Source of the DNA: Rostratula benghalensis
Taxonomy: Eukaryota > Chordata > Aves > Charadriiformes > Rostratulidae
Reading direction: 5' to 3'
NCBI GenBank assembly: GCA_013399305.1
Contig: VXAI01000136.1
Location: 310,001 to 374,000 of the forward strand
Length of the DNA stretch: 64,000 nt
Positions 10,891 through 22,377 of the stretch are shown here, one piece after another. The notes below the pieces were generated by a model, which was not told where the DNA came from, did not search any database, and saw only the letters and a program-made list of their open reading frames with translations. The position numbers and the translations under genes are program-made. How positions within the stretch are numbered: position 1 is the stretch's first letter; every line of letters begins with the position of its first letter.

Positions 10891-13730
10891 TTTTTGGCTT
10901 GCCAGATGGGGGAGAAATAGAGATCATAGAAAAGAAATGGAGGAAAGGAGTTTTTGGCATAAAAGCAAGACTTAAGCTGAAATTCCATGCACAGATGTAT
11001 AATCAAATCCTAGAGGGACTGAAATAGAAAATTGAAATGTCTGTAATTTGTGTTCCTTTACAAAAAAAAGGGAACATAAAATAATCAAACCAACCTTCTC
11101 CTTCCTCACCACAGGTTTTTTTCCTGCCCTGCTTGGAGAAGGAACCTTGTCATTTCCATGAGGCTGAGAACATGCCCCTGTGGGCTCAGACATGACAACC
11201 TTGTCCTTGTTGTTACACATTGAGCTGGTTTGGGGCTTCCCACTGCTCCTGGAGGGTGGATGCCTCTTGGTACAAGCAGGTTTGACAGCCTGCTCCTCAG
11301 GAAGTCCCCAGTATGGGAAAGCACATGGCCTTTCCCAGCAGGTGATCTACTGGCATTACTGGATCGTTGACCGGCCAGCTGGGACCTGTGGCAGGAGGAG
11401 AGGTAGGCTGTAAGCTTGGATCCTGCACAGTGGAGGATGAATGAGTGCTTTGCACTGCCTTCATGTGGTCCTCTATACCTTCTACAGCATCTTCTGAAGA
11501 AAGACAGAGAGGTGGAAAGGTCAATTTTAGGTGAACATTGAACTGATCAGTAATAAACTGCTCACTTTCACCATGGATGTTGAGAATCATTTTGCTTTCA
11601 TGAAGGTCTAATGCAGAGACAGATTCTCCTTAAACTCTGAAAAGAAAATTTGATTGGAGTGGAAGTCCTTAGGATTCTGTGAACAGGTGAGGCAGAGGTT
11701 TCTTCAACCTTGTATTTATTCCTGTACCAAAACTCCCAAACAATCTTTGATTTCAAGGTAAGATTTTATATACAACCTCTTTATTGGAATCCCCTACTAT
11801 TCAGTTATTTGCAGACACATTTTAAGAAGGTTTATCTGTAATATAAAGAAAAAAATTCACTTTTCTGAGTGAAATATCTCTGTTATAATTTTAATATTTT
11901 CCTGACAAGCTTTTTTTCCCCCTGTATTTTTAAAATGAAAAAAACATCTTGGTCCCTAAATTCTGTTTTAAGGTCTTTTATTTTTTGGTTGGTTGTTTTA
12001 TTTTTTTCCTCTATCCATTTTTATATAGAGTAAATAAAGTGAAAATAAGAAAATAAATAAAGGTGAGGGAATGAAAAGGCACTATTAGCTAGAACCCACA
12101 TGTGGGAAGTGAGCTTTCTAACTTTCCATATACCTAAATTAAAATACATTTTATGACCAAATTAATTTAATTTCCAAATGTATACTTCAACACTATTTCT
12201 CAATTATAAGATTTCCAAATCATCACATCCTCAATCTGTCTTTTTCTAATAACAAATATATATGATAACATTTTGTTACTGCATTTGAGGAACATTCCTG
12301 TATTTCTATCCTTTTGCTCTTACTCTCATTTTTCCCTTTCTGCTATACATTCTTTCAAGAATAAAGATTTCTTTGAAAAATCTGGTTATATGCTTAGGTT
12401 AGAATAAAACTGTAAAGACGCAGACTGGAAATACAAGGCTTTAATCAGGGTTTGCAATAATAGGATGAGTTTGGGAAAAGTAACATATCCATGAAATTTC
12501 ATTGTTTAAATATAAACCCAGATACCTTGGCATGGCAGGGAGATCAGCAGCAAATCCTATTAGCAGGAGCAGGGGAGGAGAGGGGCTGTGCTGTGTGACT
12601 GCTTTTTAATAACTGCAATGAAATGGAAGCGTGAGGGAACAGCTGCAAACTGGTGAAAATGGGCAGGCAGTGCTGAACAGAGAAATGTTATGAATCTCTT
12701 GGAAAGACTTGAGATGGACACAGCCAAAAAAGATCAGCGTAAGGTCTCAAAAAAAAAAAAAATAAAAAAAAGAAGAAAAGAATAGGGGATGCACTTTTGA
12801 AATGTCTATGTGCATCCAGAAAGTATTAAATGGCACTATTTAGTCAGAGAGAAAGATTTGACAATGCAACCCTTTGCAAAGGGATTATGTGAGATTCACA
12901 GTTCAGTGAGTTCATCAGGGGTTTGTAACATGACATGGTGGTTAAACACAAAAATCAAGAAGCCTGCATTTTCTCATACACACAGAGATCTTTTCTAGTT
13001 AGGTAGATCATTATCTATCTAACTATCTGTGTATGTAATGTTGAAAGACGAAAAAAAAAATCCTTTTCTGTGCAATATTACAGTGCAAGAATATTCTGTC
13101 TGCTTTTCTCATTATTGGGAAATGTACTGAAAAATGACACTGAGTTGAGAGCAAAGTGCTGAGGGTGATTAAAGATGGGGAGGAGTGCCTTATGAGAATG
13201 CTTACATGCTCCTAAAGGCGCCCTTACACAACCTTGGTTTTCTTTGATGGTAAAGCTCCTTAAGACACTCACACCATCCTCATGGCCCCTGACTGCTCAT
13301 TTTCTTTCTGCATGCAGCAGGTTCCTGCTCCCTTGGGTTTGCCTGTGCAGCTGTTTATAAGGCTGTGCTGGAAACCTCATCACTGAAAAAAAAAATTACA
13401 GCCTCCTTTTTTTAATAGGCAGAAAGTCCTTTTAGCCAGCTCTGGTTTTGTGTCCGAGAGCCCAGTATTGGCCCCACAAGTGATCGTGCCAATACATCCA
13501 AAGGAGACAATTTGTGGGACCATATTTTTGGACTGTGGTCAAGAGCAGAAGGAAAACAAACTCTCCTGAGAAAGATTTTGCAGCTCAGGGAAATCCAAAT
13601 GGCTTTTTAAGCATAGTGACCTGCTAACTGATGGTCTTGTACATGAAAACAAAACCTGGAAGAGACAAAGTGCTTGGCAAAAACTGAAAAGCCAGGAATG
13701 TGCTAGTCTGCAGATATAAATGCAGTATGG
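10891..13730. other. Unassigned unique sequence
   Basis: About 2.8 kb without a recognised gene or repeat family. The part at 11090-11600 is more GC-rich and carries overlapping frames on both strands (for example 97 codons on - at 11297-11590) that have no domain I know. The part at 11870-12420 is strongly AT-rich. A run of A with scattered T and G lies at about 12748-12782. Confidence 0.5.
12748..12782. repeat. A-rich low-complexity tract
   Basis: A thirteen-base A run followed by AATAAAAAAAAGAAGAAAAG. It could be a degraded poly-A tail, but the sequence upstream is not recognisable as a retrocopy and I see no flanking duplication. Confidence 0.75.
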
Positions 13731-13754
13731 AAAAAAAAAAAAAAAAAAAAAAAA
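13731..13754. repeat. Poly-A run of 24
   Basis: An uninterrupted run of 24 A on the + strand. No coding remnant is seen upstream and no target duplication is visible, so there is no basis to call it the tail of a processed pseudogene. Confidence 0.95.
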
Positions 13755-13814
13755 GTTGTCTCAGCATGATATAAACAGAAATCTTGGGATTAAAACTATG
13801 AAGAAAATTGCAGG

Positions 13815-13860
13815 CTGAATACCAGGCAGTACAGTCTGAATACCAGGCAGTACAGTCTGA
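13815..13860. repeat. 21-bp tandem duplication
   Basis: Two perfect adjacent copies of a 21-bp unit (13815-13835 and 13836-13856) that begins CTGAATACC and ends GTACAGT, plus the first four bases of a third. On the - strand the unit is in frame and gives the repeated heptad-like peptide in the frame at 13624-13881, which is probably not a gene. Perfect identity suggests a recent duplication. Confidence 0.95.
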
Positions 13861-15759
13861 AGGTGAGACGTGGTCTTGCATGGAAAAATAGTATGAAATG
13901 TTTGGAAACAGAAAATAAAAGTCTCAAGAACAATCCTCTATAGAAAAGGAACAGCTTACAGAATTAAGGATTCTCTTTCTAGGATGGTCAGTGAAATAAT
14001 ACCTCCAGATGAAACTTTTTATTTTATTAAAGGATTTCTTTTAGATTACAGATATTTTGCTTTAGCTGTAACTGCTGCTTTAAAAACACACAAGTGGTTT
14101 TGAATGCCATTCTACTGAAAGCAAAGGAAAGTTGATTGTAAAATTCTATGCTTTTCTGTAGCGATAAAAGTTGAAATTCAGCTGCTTTAAAAAAAAATAA
14201 ATAACCTTACCTACACTTTATCATATTTGTTTGTGGATTTTTTTCAAAATTTGAGCTTGACAAAATGTTCTCTGAAATTGAGAGATGGAAAATCCAAACG
14301 AACTATGAAGATGGAGGGAAACAAAACCTTAAAAATATCTGGATTTTTTAAAAATGAAAAAAACCCAACATCCACTTGCTGGAAGGTGCTTTAAATATTG
14401 CTTGGAAGCCTTAGTAGAGAATTAATGTGTCATCAGTATCCATCATATTAAATAGAATCCACACTAAATAGAATAGAATAGTATGGAAAAAGATTGTTTG
14501 GGGTTTACTTTTAAACTATCTCCTAGTAAATTGGCCTCAAAGCAGTAGTTGCAGTTTTTAGGGGCAGCAAGAGCAATGCTGCTGATGCCAATGCTGCATA
14601 GCCTGTGAAATCATGTGGCTTGGATGTAAATGAACTGGTTACAGCCCCTAAACATGGAAGAGGAGGATATACAAGGAAGGAGTGTTAATGATGAAGTGGC
14701 AGAGTGAATTCTCCACTTCAGTCCCTCGGTCAGCCCAGGCAACACACAGGCAGCCCATCTGCACGGACCACTCTGCCTCTGCCTTACAAACAGCCTGTGT
14801 TTGACCAGGCTGTTTACAGCAGCAGCTTAGAGCTGTGCTATTTATAGGCTCCTTCCTCCACAAAAATAAAAAAAAAATAATAAAAAAAAAAATTGCATGT
14901 GAGAACACGATGGAGAATTTCATATGCGTAGCTGAGCTAACATAATTGGGCTTTCTTCAGTGTTAAAAAAGAGAGGAGGACAGGGAAGGGAGGAATTCAC
15001 ACACTATTCCAGGTTGTTTTCAGTCGTTAGCAAACAGTTTTGCATCGCCTCCTTTCTCTCACACAAGACCACGTAAAAGTTTAGGAAGACCAAGAGACAG
15101 GGATGGAGTTTTTGTCCATACATCAGTGGTTGTATTGCATACATAGCAAGGCTGGTGCCTCTGGCCATGTAACAGAGAATCCTTTAACCCCTGGCATGAG
15201 GTTCCCTTCATTTTAAAATCATGAGGTATGGGCCCTCTGAGCCCAAAGCTTTACACCACATAAACATGCAAAATAGCCCTTCTTTATTTTTATGTGTGTA
15301 TTTCTATAGCTCTTACACCATCTGAGTGCCCTTTTGCATCTCCAGCCTTGTCAGGCTCCTGAGCTGTTCTCATGGGCGCAGCTTGGCTTTGGTGGCTGCT
15401 TCAATTGACCCTCCTGTGGCTGTTTGACCCCAGCCTGGAAAATAAGGAGGGAATAAGCAGGCTTTGGGTGGGACTAGTGATTGCAATGCTTGTGAGATGA
15501 TAATCCCATCTAAAAGGCAAAGAGCATTACATTTTTTGTAAAGAACTGAAATGTGCTTGAAAGGACACTGTTCAGTGGTGAGTCAAGCATCTTCTCCATT
15601 AACAGTGATGGGAAGCATAGAGGACATTACACTTGTCATGGTGCCAGCCAAATTTACCAAAACCAGACTGACAGAAGGCCCTTCCTCCACAGCAAAAAGA
15701 GGGGAGAAGAAGAATATAAGGAGATATACGAGCTTGGAATGAACTAAACTACTTCAATG
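13861..15759. other. Unassigned unique sequence
   Basis: About 1.9 kb without a recognised gene. It includes small AATAG-type repeats near 14450-14482 and A-rich stretches near 14863-14893. The sequence at 15550-15760 may be the margin of the old LTR-like fragment that follows. Confidence 0.5.
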
Positions 15760-16280
15760 AAATATCAATACTAGAATTACAACAAAACCAAGAAAGAAGG
15801 AAGAAAGTAATGAAATAGATACAGTATATACAAAACTGTATCAGGCTCCCAGGATGATGATCACATCACCAGCAGGCAACAGGAAAAGTCCCAGACTGGA
15901 TGCAGAGATCAACAGGAGCTGGCCTCTATTTCTGCTCGGATCAGGATCAAAGGCAGACGAACAGATAGGGTCCTCCTCAGACACTGGCCATCAAAGAAAG
16001 AGAGTTGACCCTTTGATCCCTCAGCTTTGATACTGAGCGTGATGCAGATGGGAAGGAATACCCCAGCTGGTCAGTTTTGGGTCACCTGTCCTGTCCACTC
16101 CTCTCTGCAGGTGTGATCCTTCGACGCTTTTCCACTTCCAACCCTCCAATAGGACAAATAACAAAGTTACCTGCCCTCTAGCAATAAGTATAAGCAAGGG
16201 CTTCTCTGCACACCTTTCCCTGGTATAATCAGGTCTTATCCCTGTGAGAGCGAGCAGTTTTCTGAAGAACATGCTGTTAA
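15760..16280 (-). mobile_element. Probable LTR-retrotransposon fragment
   Basis: Several phrases are shared in order with avian ERV LTRs read in reverse: GTTGACCCTTTGATCCCTCA at about 16003, then TACTGAGCGTGATGC, GGAATACCCCAGCTGGTCAG and TTGGGTCACCTGTCCTGTCC up to about 16100. The same order (GAGCATGATG, then GTATAGAATATCCC, then GGTCAGTTGGGTTCAGC) occurs in the better preserved LTR at 16901-17477, so the two are distantly related. Boundaries are estimates, I cannot fix terminal TG or CA, and no target duplication was found. Orientation is inferred from that comparison. Confidence 0.5.
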
Positions 16281-16900
16281 TTTCAAAGTTTAGTTAATTT
16301 AAAGAGGCCCAGCTCAAAAAGTAAAATTATAAAACAGAAAATTGGTTCCATTTTACCTCAAACCAGGACAACACTGTATGAGGATACCAGAAGATTTTCA
16401 AATTCAGAATTACCTTGCCTAACTCAAGAAAAAAACCACACTGTATATTGATGTTTGCTCATAATGCTGCAAGTCTTTTTGTTTACACAGCCACACTGAG
16501 TGTGTGCATGTTTAGCTTCTGTTATGACTGCAACAGGAATTTTACTGTGGTTGCCTCTGGAGGCAGATAAAAGAGGGAAGGAGAGGGACATTGTTCCCCT
16601 GTCATCAGCATCATAAATAATCTGCACTGATTTAGTTTTTCTTTGTAAATAAATGCAATTAAGACATAGAAAGTACTGTGAAAGGACTGCATCACTAATG
16701 TAATTCATACCTTAAATACACCACAGTTAAGATAGGATTTACTTCAGTTACTTTGAGACATCTGAAAATTAGTTTACCCTGTCATCAGGTGCTTCCAGAG
16801 TGTTAGTCACACTGCTGTCCCTAAGGTGTCTCTAGATGGGACAAACTGTGGAGGAGAGAGTCTCTCTTTACTGCCTGCCAAACAAAAGTTGCTGACTACT
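16281..16900. other. Unassigned sequence between two LTR-like elements
   Basis: About 620 bases with no recognised gene. It lies between two LTR-like fragments of the same orientation, but I see no gag, pol or env remnant, so it is not evidently the inside of one provirus. Confidence 0.5.
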
Positions 16901-17477
16901 TCTTGTTGTTTAACCCCACTTGGCAGCTGAGCCCCTGAAGGCTTCTCACTTGCTCCCACACAGTGGGACAGGGCAGAGAATTGGAAGAGTAAAAATGTGG
17001 GTTGAGATAATAGCAATTCAATAGGTAAAGAAAAAGCTGTGCACACAAGCAAAGCAAAACACAGAATTCATTCTCCATTTCCCGGGGGCAGGTAGGTGTT
17101 TGTCCATCTCCAGAAAAGCAGGGCTCCATCATACCAACAGTTATTTGAGAAGACAGAGATCATCACTCTGAACATCCCTCCATTATCCCCTCCATTTATA
17201 TGCTGAGCATGATGTTATATAGTATAGAATATCCCTTTGGTCAGTTGGGTTCAGCTCTCCTAGCTGCGTCCCCTCCCAACTTCTTGTGCACCCCCAGCGA
17301 ACTCACTGGTGGATCATATGAGGAGTAGAAAAGGCCTGGATTCTGTAGAAGCACTGCTCAGCAATAGCTAAAACATCAGTATTTTATCAGCAATATTTTT
17401 TCAGCAAAAATCCAAAATGTAGCCCCATCCACTGCACTGTGAAGTACATTAACTCTGTCCCAGCCAAAACAAGCACA
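16901..17477 (-). mobile_element. Endogenous retrovirus LTR, passerine-type, near full length
   Basis: Read on the - strand it starts TGTGCTTGTTTTGGCTGGGA, continues with ACAGAGTTAATG, GTTTTAGCTATTGCTGAGC and a U3 part with CTGACCAAAGGGATATTC. It then has a TATA motif (17195-17200), the R/U5 phrase ATTGCTATTATCTCAACCCA and the ending GGGGTTAAACAACAAGA. The same landmarks, in the same order, occur in the + strand LTR at 6810-7207. At 577 bp it is more complete than that copy because it keeps the late U3 section. The expected 6-bp flanks (ACTACT on the left, CGAGCT on the right) do not match, so the boundaries may be off or the duplication has decayed. No internal retroviral genes are adjacent. 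Confidence 0.75.
17195..17200 (-). promoter_or_regulatory. Candidate TATA box of the LTR
   Basis: TATAAA on the - strand inside GCTCAGCATATAAATGG, at the position in the LTR where U3 promoters of this family carry it. If still active it would start transcription leftward across 16901-17170. There is no evidence here that it is used. Confidence 0.45.
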
Positions 17478-20400
17478 CGAGCTGGAAGAACTGAAGTTGG
17501 GATGATATGAACTGTGCACCACAGTGCCTGACTGAGCTGGTAAAAAAAGTAGAGGCATTTTCCATCAGATGGTTTTCATAAACACTTTAAGCAATTTCTT
17601 GGTCAAATAAAAAAAGATAATAAACTTGTAATAAACTACTAGTTTCCTGCTGAAAATTGCATGTTTTTGAGAAAATCAGACCTTTTCTACACATATTTTT
17701 TTATTCAGCTCCAAACCAAAGCATCCATGGATGCAACCCATAATGTGTTTATAGAAATATTTGCAAGGATTAGAATCTAAGCCTCCCATTCAATTGAGAT
17801 AGTTCTGTAAAATGAAATATAAAACTGATGAAACAGCAAGTTTTTGCATGAATGGGGAGTTTGTATAATTTCAGTTTCTGTAAATTGTGTATCTTCTGCT
17901 GAGTGAAGAGCTATCCTGTAAATGGTAACAACTGAATGAAATACTTTGATGCAGTCCAGGACCATACAGAATCACCCTGACAAGAGAATCTGGAGGAATT
18001 AGCACGTTGATGAAAACTACTTGCACTGCCCATGGGTGGAAACAGACTATTGGTCAAAACAGACCATTGATCTGATTTGTATTTGGACTGTCAGATGAAT
18101 CAAAACCTACAGGAGATACTTTAGAAAAAGAAATATTGCCCTACTGGTCACAGTTAGAGCCTGGGAAAACAGGACAGTGCATGAATGTATTCCCAATGCT
18201 GGTCATGGAATACATTAAATTTAACTAAATTTATATTTGACTGAGCCGCTGTGGATAGGCTGTTGAGGGAAAAGTGGATACAAAGGCCTAGCAATAAGGA
18301 AACTAGAGTTTGTACATCTGTGAATAATACACCTTTCTGGAACTGCAGTGGTTTCAATAGATGGCTTTTTTTGGAAAAAAAAAAAAAAAGAGTCCAGGAC
18401 AGTACTTGTGGTCCTATTAGAAATTAATCAGAAAATAGAAATTATTATTATGTTTACAATGTTATTGTAGAATATTCCTATCAGGAGAAATTACTTTTCC
18501 TACACTGAGTTAGGCTTCAATGTGGTTACCTCAGTAGTAATCAAGTACCTTGTCTTCTGAAAATTCCTGAAGACCTATCCTTCTTTCAGAAAACTGTAAA
18601 AGATTTCAAGTCTCCATTATAACACATTTCCTTTCTTGGTGCTGACACGGTATCCTACAGATGGACATATTCCATATTCAACTGTATGTAGACTCCAGAC
18701 CATGTGAGCTCTTAAATAAATTCACATTCACCTGATGACATGAGCCCTCATGCTCATTTGTGTCTGGTGTGGGCTGAACTAGCTGACTCGGACAAAAATT
18801 TTTTCCCTAACTTTCACCCAAATATCCTCACAGAAAACGTTTTCTTTCTTAGTCATGAGCCAATTCCTATTAAAATGCTACATTGGTCTTTATAAAAGAA
18901 TAACAAAATAGAAATAAATTTGGGGAAGGGTGGCATGACACCACATTTGACAGAGCCATGAATCAGACTGCTCAGATGAATGGTTATCCAAAGCCATTAA
19001 GAGTGCTTCCACACTTCAGCACAATCCATTGTTTAAGAGGAGTCAAACTGGGCTGGAATCTGCTTTCTGTTTCACCAATCTCATAACGAGCTTTAGCAGG
19101 AGTTGCTCTTGATTTATGTTGGATCAGGGTCAGACTGGGAGCTTTCCTATCTCTCCATAGCATTAGCATCATCTCATAAATAACTTCAACACCCAAAACT
19201 ATAGCAGAGAATGATCCAAGAGGAGTTACTGCAGCATAACTCTAAAATGCAAAGCTACCCAAGTTACAGTGACAGATATTTTTTCAAGTATACTCTTGAA
19301 ATAACCAAAAGCCATGACTTTTCCTCTATAAAAAGCAGTCTGAGGAAAAAAAAAAATGTTGGTCCCTAAAATAGTTCTTTAGGTTTCTTGTAGATTCAGA
19401 AATCACTCATAAAACCTCAGGATCCAGTGAGATATAACTGTATCTGTCATAGACCTGGAGGCACATAAACTTCAAATTGACAGGGATAATGTTAGAGCTA
19501 AATCTCCTTGGGGCTTTATAATTCACAGCAAAAAAATCTGATTTGAAACAATAATGAGGCATTTGAAATGCAATATCATATCAGGTGTTTGGTTTTTAAA
19601 CAGAAATTTGGTCAATCTTATTTCTCTGAAGCAGAAAACATTTAAAGAAGAGTTTCAATGTGTATATACAGCAGTGGTGGTATTCACAATAAAATTAGAG
19701 AGAACAGCTGGCATGAGGAGGTAATTTACTTGACCAGATTCTTCATTCATCATGTTGAATAGCGTTGGGTAACTGAGGATTTGGGCTCTTTCTAAATCCA
19801 TCAGCACAGTATATTTCAGCCATAAACCAAGCAACTTTCTAACAAGTACTGACACACATAATGCTGTTTTAAATTGCTTCTAAAGCAACTTAGACTTAGA
19901 AAGACTCACCAAGAAGCAATCGAATAACAGACTAACAGCACAGTTGCTGGGAATGGGGGACAATTCTCCCCATACTTTAAAGAGTTGTGAGTTCATGAAA
20001 TGTAATCCTACTGCCACACTAATAGAAGCCATAGTCGTAAGCGACGGAGGAAGCAAGGACATTATCGAGGGTCAAAATGAGACTTTAGAGATGCTGGGAA
20101 TAAAAAAAATCACTGTGTAACATGAAGTATCCTATTTCTACCCTGTTTCACAGCTGTTGTAAAGACTACTGTGCATCCTTAAGGCATACTGAAATGCACA
20201 GGTCTATTTTGCTCACTGTGCTCCATAAAGAAAATATAAACCATTTTCTTAGAGGACAGAGAGTGCTACATACATAGAAGTGAGTTCAGGCTCAGAAGCA
20301 GACAGTACTTGTTTGAAATATTTCTTATTTTGGAATAGTTCCCATCCACTTGCACAAAAGTGAATGAAGCATCAGAAACAGGTAAAACCATCCCAATGAG

Positions 20401-21705
20401 AAGAAAAATGGTTGTGAACCTTGCATGTATATGGAGACCAACCCTGGAATACAAAATGAGTGGGGCTGATGCAGTAAAGTTTTATGGGAGACCAGAAGAT
20501 TTCAGGAATCCAGCATGCAGAGATCATTAGCCATGATTTGTCTTCTTAAGCAGACAGCTTTATTGCTCTTTTTTAGCTAAATGAGCAAGTTAGAGTGTTA
20601 CCTCTTTTTAAACACATTGAGTGCCCATTGGGAGGGATTATAACTGGATCTGGTTAATTGAGGTTTAGTTTATCTGCACTTCTAGATACAAATAGTCTTA
20701 TGAGAAAGACAGCCTGAAGCAAAGCATATAGTGTTGACTTCCTATTCATCATCTGAATAAAAATAAGAGACAGAATTAAGTCCATATTTGACAGTCTTTC
20801 CCTGAAGTTTGGGCAAGGGTGCCATGGTGTGAAGTCTTCCTTGCACAAGAGCCTGCCTCTATTCAGCCTAGTAAGTAAAACCTGATTTAAAAAGCTGCAC
20901 TCCTAACTGTGGTTCGTGTTGAAAATTCTGGGATAATGTTTTTGTTCTCTTTGAAGTAATTCTCAGAAACCAAGATGAACTGGGATGTTAAGAACGCAGA
21001 TAGATGGTGCCCTTATCATAAATCAGAAGCTGGAGGAATTAGCAGGAATTAGAAAAGCTCTTCACCACTTTCCACATAGTGAACTGAATTGAAAGGAGTA
21101 ACTAGAATTGATAAAGAGATGGAAAACTTTAATACACTGCTTTGGAAGTTAACAAGAGTTTAGGGTCCTAGGTGGTGTAATTTAGTCGGATCATGCTTTT
21201 CTGATGTCAGCCATTGGCTTCTGCACGACTCCTTGGCTGCTTCTGCCCTTCCTGTATAGCAAACATGAAGCATTAATTAGCAGGTTTCCTGGTTAGCCAA
21301 AACACGACTTTCTCAAACTCTTTCATGCTAAAAAAGAATTCCTAGGCTTTCGGTGCCTAATGAATTGGTAAATTCCAAGGACATGTGCTAATTTATAAGC
21401 ATTGTCTTCATTATCATCAACATACATCATTGTGATAGTCTTACTGTCTCCTACCAAAGTCTGCTTGATGGTACAGTAAACAATGGCTCTGCAGTCCCTC
21501 TGTCCTTCACAAGTTGATTGATCAAAATTGTCAACCACGGATGGAGGCAGCTGTATCACCTGTGGGAGGCAGTCCTCCACAGGGTAAGGGAGATCTGAGC
21601 CCTCACAAATAGTGTCTGAAGTCAGGACAAGACTATAACTCCCCTTAAGAAAGGGACCCAGAAGGTACGTGCTCACGTGGGTTCTCTACATCTCTTCACT
21701 TGTGA
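17478..21705. other. Unassigned unique sequence
   Basis: About 4.2 kb, mainly AT-rich, with no recognised repeat. One open frame with protein-like composition lies at 21323-21676 on the - strand and is described separately. The remaining frames are under 75 codons and lack motifs. Confidence 0.5.
21323..21676 (-). other. Unexplained 117-codon open frame, possible exon or relic
   Basis: The frame is open from a GTG at 21676 to a TGA at 21323; an in-frame TAG lies three codons upstream of the GTG. Unlike most chance frames nearby, the product is free of low-complexity runs and has evenly spread cysteines (near residues 24, 37, 56, 62 and 68), a proline-rich PPSVVDNFD segment and an acidic MMYVDDNEDNAYKLAHVLG segment. 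I do not recognise the family. A YxDD tetrapeptide is present, but the flanks do not match a reverse transcriptase. An upstream AG (just before AGAACCCAC) could be a splice acceptor, but its pyrimidine tract is weak. It may be a terminal exon, a gene relic or chance. Confidence 0.18.
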
Positions 21706-21742
21706 ATTGTAGGGATCTGTAGGGATTCTAATTGTAGGGATC
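21706..21742. repeat. Short imperfect direct repeat
   Basis: ATTGTAGGGATC occurs at 21706-21717 and again at 21731-21742, with a TGTAGGGATT variant between them at 21718-21727. This looks like a small local duplication. Confidence 0.8.
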
Positions 21743-22322
21743 AGAAATCTGACGAGAAGGTATAAAAAATGAAACCTATTTAGCCTCCACGGTGTATGTG
21801 ATAAATCTGCAGTACTCTTGTGCAACATTTTTTTTCCCATCTTTTCTGGTTCTGTAGTCTCCTTGAAATTCACATTTTTATAACAAATTCTGAAATTAAG
21901 AGAACTGGAAAGCTTTAGAAACTAAGCTTTCAAAAATAAGAGCATGTAACCAGTAATCACAGTAATAAATGAAACAACGCCTTCCTTACTGGATGAGAAG
22001 AAAGGTGACTGTATGTGTGGCATCACCAGTGAGATGAACATCTTACAAAACATTAAAGATGATTCACCGTTTTCCCAAGAAAACACATGTTGTCAGAAAA
22101 CAGAATTTTGCCAAACAGAACTTTTCCATGACTCTTAATTGGATTTTTTATAAAATTTATGTAAGAAAGCTTTGAGTTTTCAAAAGTGTTTTGGTCCCCA
22201 GTTACGTATTTCCTTTAAGCACATAAGCAAATGTAGCAATGCTTTCTGATGAAAGGTCTCTGTATGTGTACTTTCACAATTTCAGGTGTCAGCTTTTTTG
22301 GTTGTTTGGTTGGTTTGTTTGT
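21743..22322. other. Unassigned AT-rich sequence
   Basis: About 580 bases before the GTTTT microsatellite. I see no gene or repeat family. Confidence 0.5.
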
Positions 22323-22377
22323 GTTTTGTTTTGTTTTGTTTTGTTTTGTTTTGTTTTGTTTTGTTTTGTTTTGTTTT
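22323..22377. repeat. (GTTTT)11 microsatellite
   Basis: Eleven perfect GTTTT units, preceded by a degenerate G/T stretch from about 22298 (TTTTTTGGTTGTTTGGTTGG). Perfect pentanucleotide arrays of this length are usually polymorphic in length. The open frames across it give F/V/L/C-rich peptides and are artefacts. Confidence 0.97.

Noticed and set aside
11106..11590. Overlapping frames at 11106-11324 and 11297-11590 as exons of one - strand gene
   Set aside because: No consistent splice sites join them and neither peptide has a recognisable domain.
13731..13754. Poly-A tail of a processed pseudogene
   Set aside because: No coding remnant upstream and no flanking direct repeat; processed pseudogenes are also rare in birds.
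15551..15747. Two overlapping 63-64 codon frames on the + strand
   Set aside because: They are two frames of the same DNA next to an LTR-like fragment, with no motif in either.
21323..21676. YVDD tetrapeptide suggesting a reverse transcriptase
   Set aside because: The residues before and after it do not follow the retroviral or LINE reverse-transcriptase pattern, and no other RT block is present. The tetrapeptide is most likely coincidental.
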